58,320 nt of DNA, from positions 1-58,320 of the forward strand of contig JAEUGW010000012.1 of assembly GCA_016795565.1 (NCBI GenBank), read 5' to 3'. Under the pieces are notes generated by a model that searched no databases, was not told the origin of the DNA, and saw nothing but the letters and a program-made list of their open reading frames with translations. Below are positions 58,126 through 58,320 of the stretch, one piece after another (the first letter of the stretch is position 1; each line of letters opens with the position of its first letter). This DNA is from Opitutaceae bacterium. Lineage in GTDB: Bacteria; Verrucomicrobiota; Verrucomicrobiia; Opitutales; Opitutaceae. The translations under genes and the position numbers were made by a program.

Positions 58126-58320
58126 TTATCGCGTATCAGGCAACCCAAACCTTTGGCCACGGATTGCACTGATGTGCGGCACGCCTGTCCAAAACAGCGT
58201 GAAAGAAAGTGGAGCCGCGCTGATGGAGGGGCGATGATTGCGGGTGATGAAAAACGAAACCACCGTCCACACCAGCGCGGCCGGCGCCCAGCCAAGATGC
58301 GCCAGCCTGTTCAGCCAAAT
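58126..58320 (-). CDS. Partial: C-terminal end of a membrane protein
   Basis: An open frame runs in from the right edge and ends at TAA (58126-58128). It reads LNRLAHLGWAPAALVWTVVS then FFITRNHRPSISAAPLSFTL, with one clear hydrophobic helix. The last 15 residues are encoded by CACTGATGTGCGGCACGCCT-like repeat sequence containing the common half-element CCACGGATTGCACTGATG, so the original C-terminus may have been altered. The family cannot be recognised from 64 residues. Confidence 0.35.
   Translation of the reverse strand: MWLNRLAHLGWAPAALVWTVVSFFITRNHRPSISAAPLSFTLFWTGVPHISAIRGQRFGLPDTR

Overview
The window is about 58 kb of high-GC bacterial chromosome, densely packed with short gene gaps. 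Codon use, the co-occurrence of RNase HII and HIII, a short PVC-type HemA, LpxB (so a Gram-negative with lipid A) and many word-like intergenic palindromes suggest a verrucomicrobium of the Opitutaceae type. This is inference from gene content and not a database match. No rRNA, tRNA, CRISPR array, prophage or complete insertion sequence was seen.

Layout. 1-2.9 kb: a sigma-54 response regulator whose 3' end meets a nearly identical convergent copy at the left edge, then a small HTH gene framed by two AT-rich palindromes and a free-methionine sulfoxide reductase. 3-5.8 kb: a sugar-oxidation cluster (amidohydrolase/lactonase, SDR, zinc alcohol dehydrogenase). 5.9-11.6 kb: YdeI-like and VF530 proteins, a PAS histidine kinase, the nucleic-acid repair group rnhB-rnhC-mutY and a DUF3817 membrane protein. 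11.7-24.7 kb: a TIM-barrel isomerase, rpsU, dnaE, an S9 peptidase, two methyltransferases, a GNAT enzyme, a cytochrome c assembly/HemX protein with hemA, and lpxB. 24.9-34.7 kb: a Gfo/Idh oxidoreductase, an ABC1/UbiB kinase with a phasin-like partner, a LolD-LolC/E pair, lysS, a DUF4010 membrane protein and a GH127-like hydrolase. 34.8-40.6 kb: a low-GC frameshifted gene, lipB-lipA, a PhoD-like phosphatase, an AMP nucleosidase-like enzyme and an MBL hydrolase.

40.7-51.9 kb is an aerobic respiration island: a secreted heme/copper-island protein, a CusF-Sco1 fusion, CtaA and CyoE (heme A synthesis), DUF420, azurin, the caa3-type oxidase CoxB-A-C-D, and CtaG. Heme synthesis, copper delivery, a blue-copper electron carrier and the oxidase subunits therefore lie together. 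51.9-56.1 kb is a sulfur operon: Rrf2 regulator, sulfonate-type ABC transporter and CysK, linked by 1-4 base overlaps. 56.1-58.3 kb holds a 600-base gene-free stretch with two complex structured elements, a PhnP-like hydrolase, a Phd-RelE type toxin-antitoxin pair and the 3' end of a membrane protein.

The most unusual feature is the repeat content. At least four classes of palindromic element lie between genes, supply stop codons, sit inside the cytochrome oxidase operon, and in several cases are translated in frame inside conserved proteins (DnaE twice, MutY, and the N-termini of LolD and a methyltransferase). A 201-base element at 56262-56462, with five local hairpins closed by a perfect outer stem, is the best candidate for an undescribed structured RNA or mobile palindrome.
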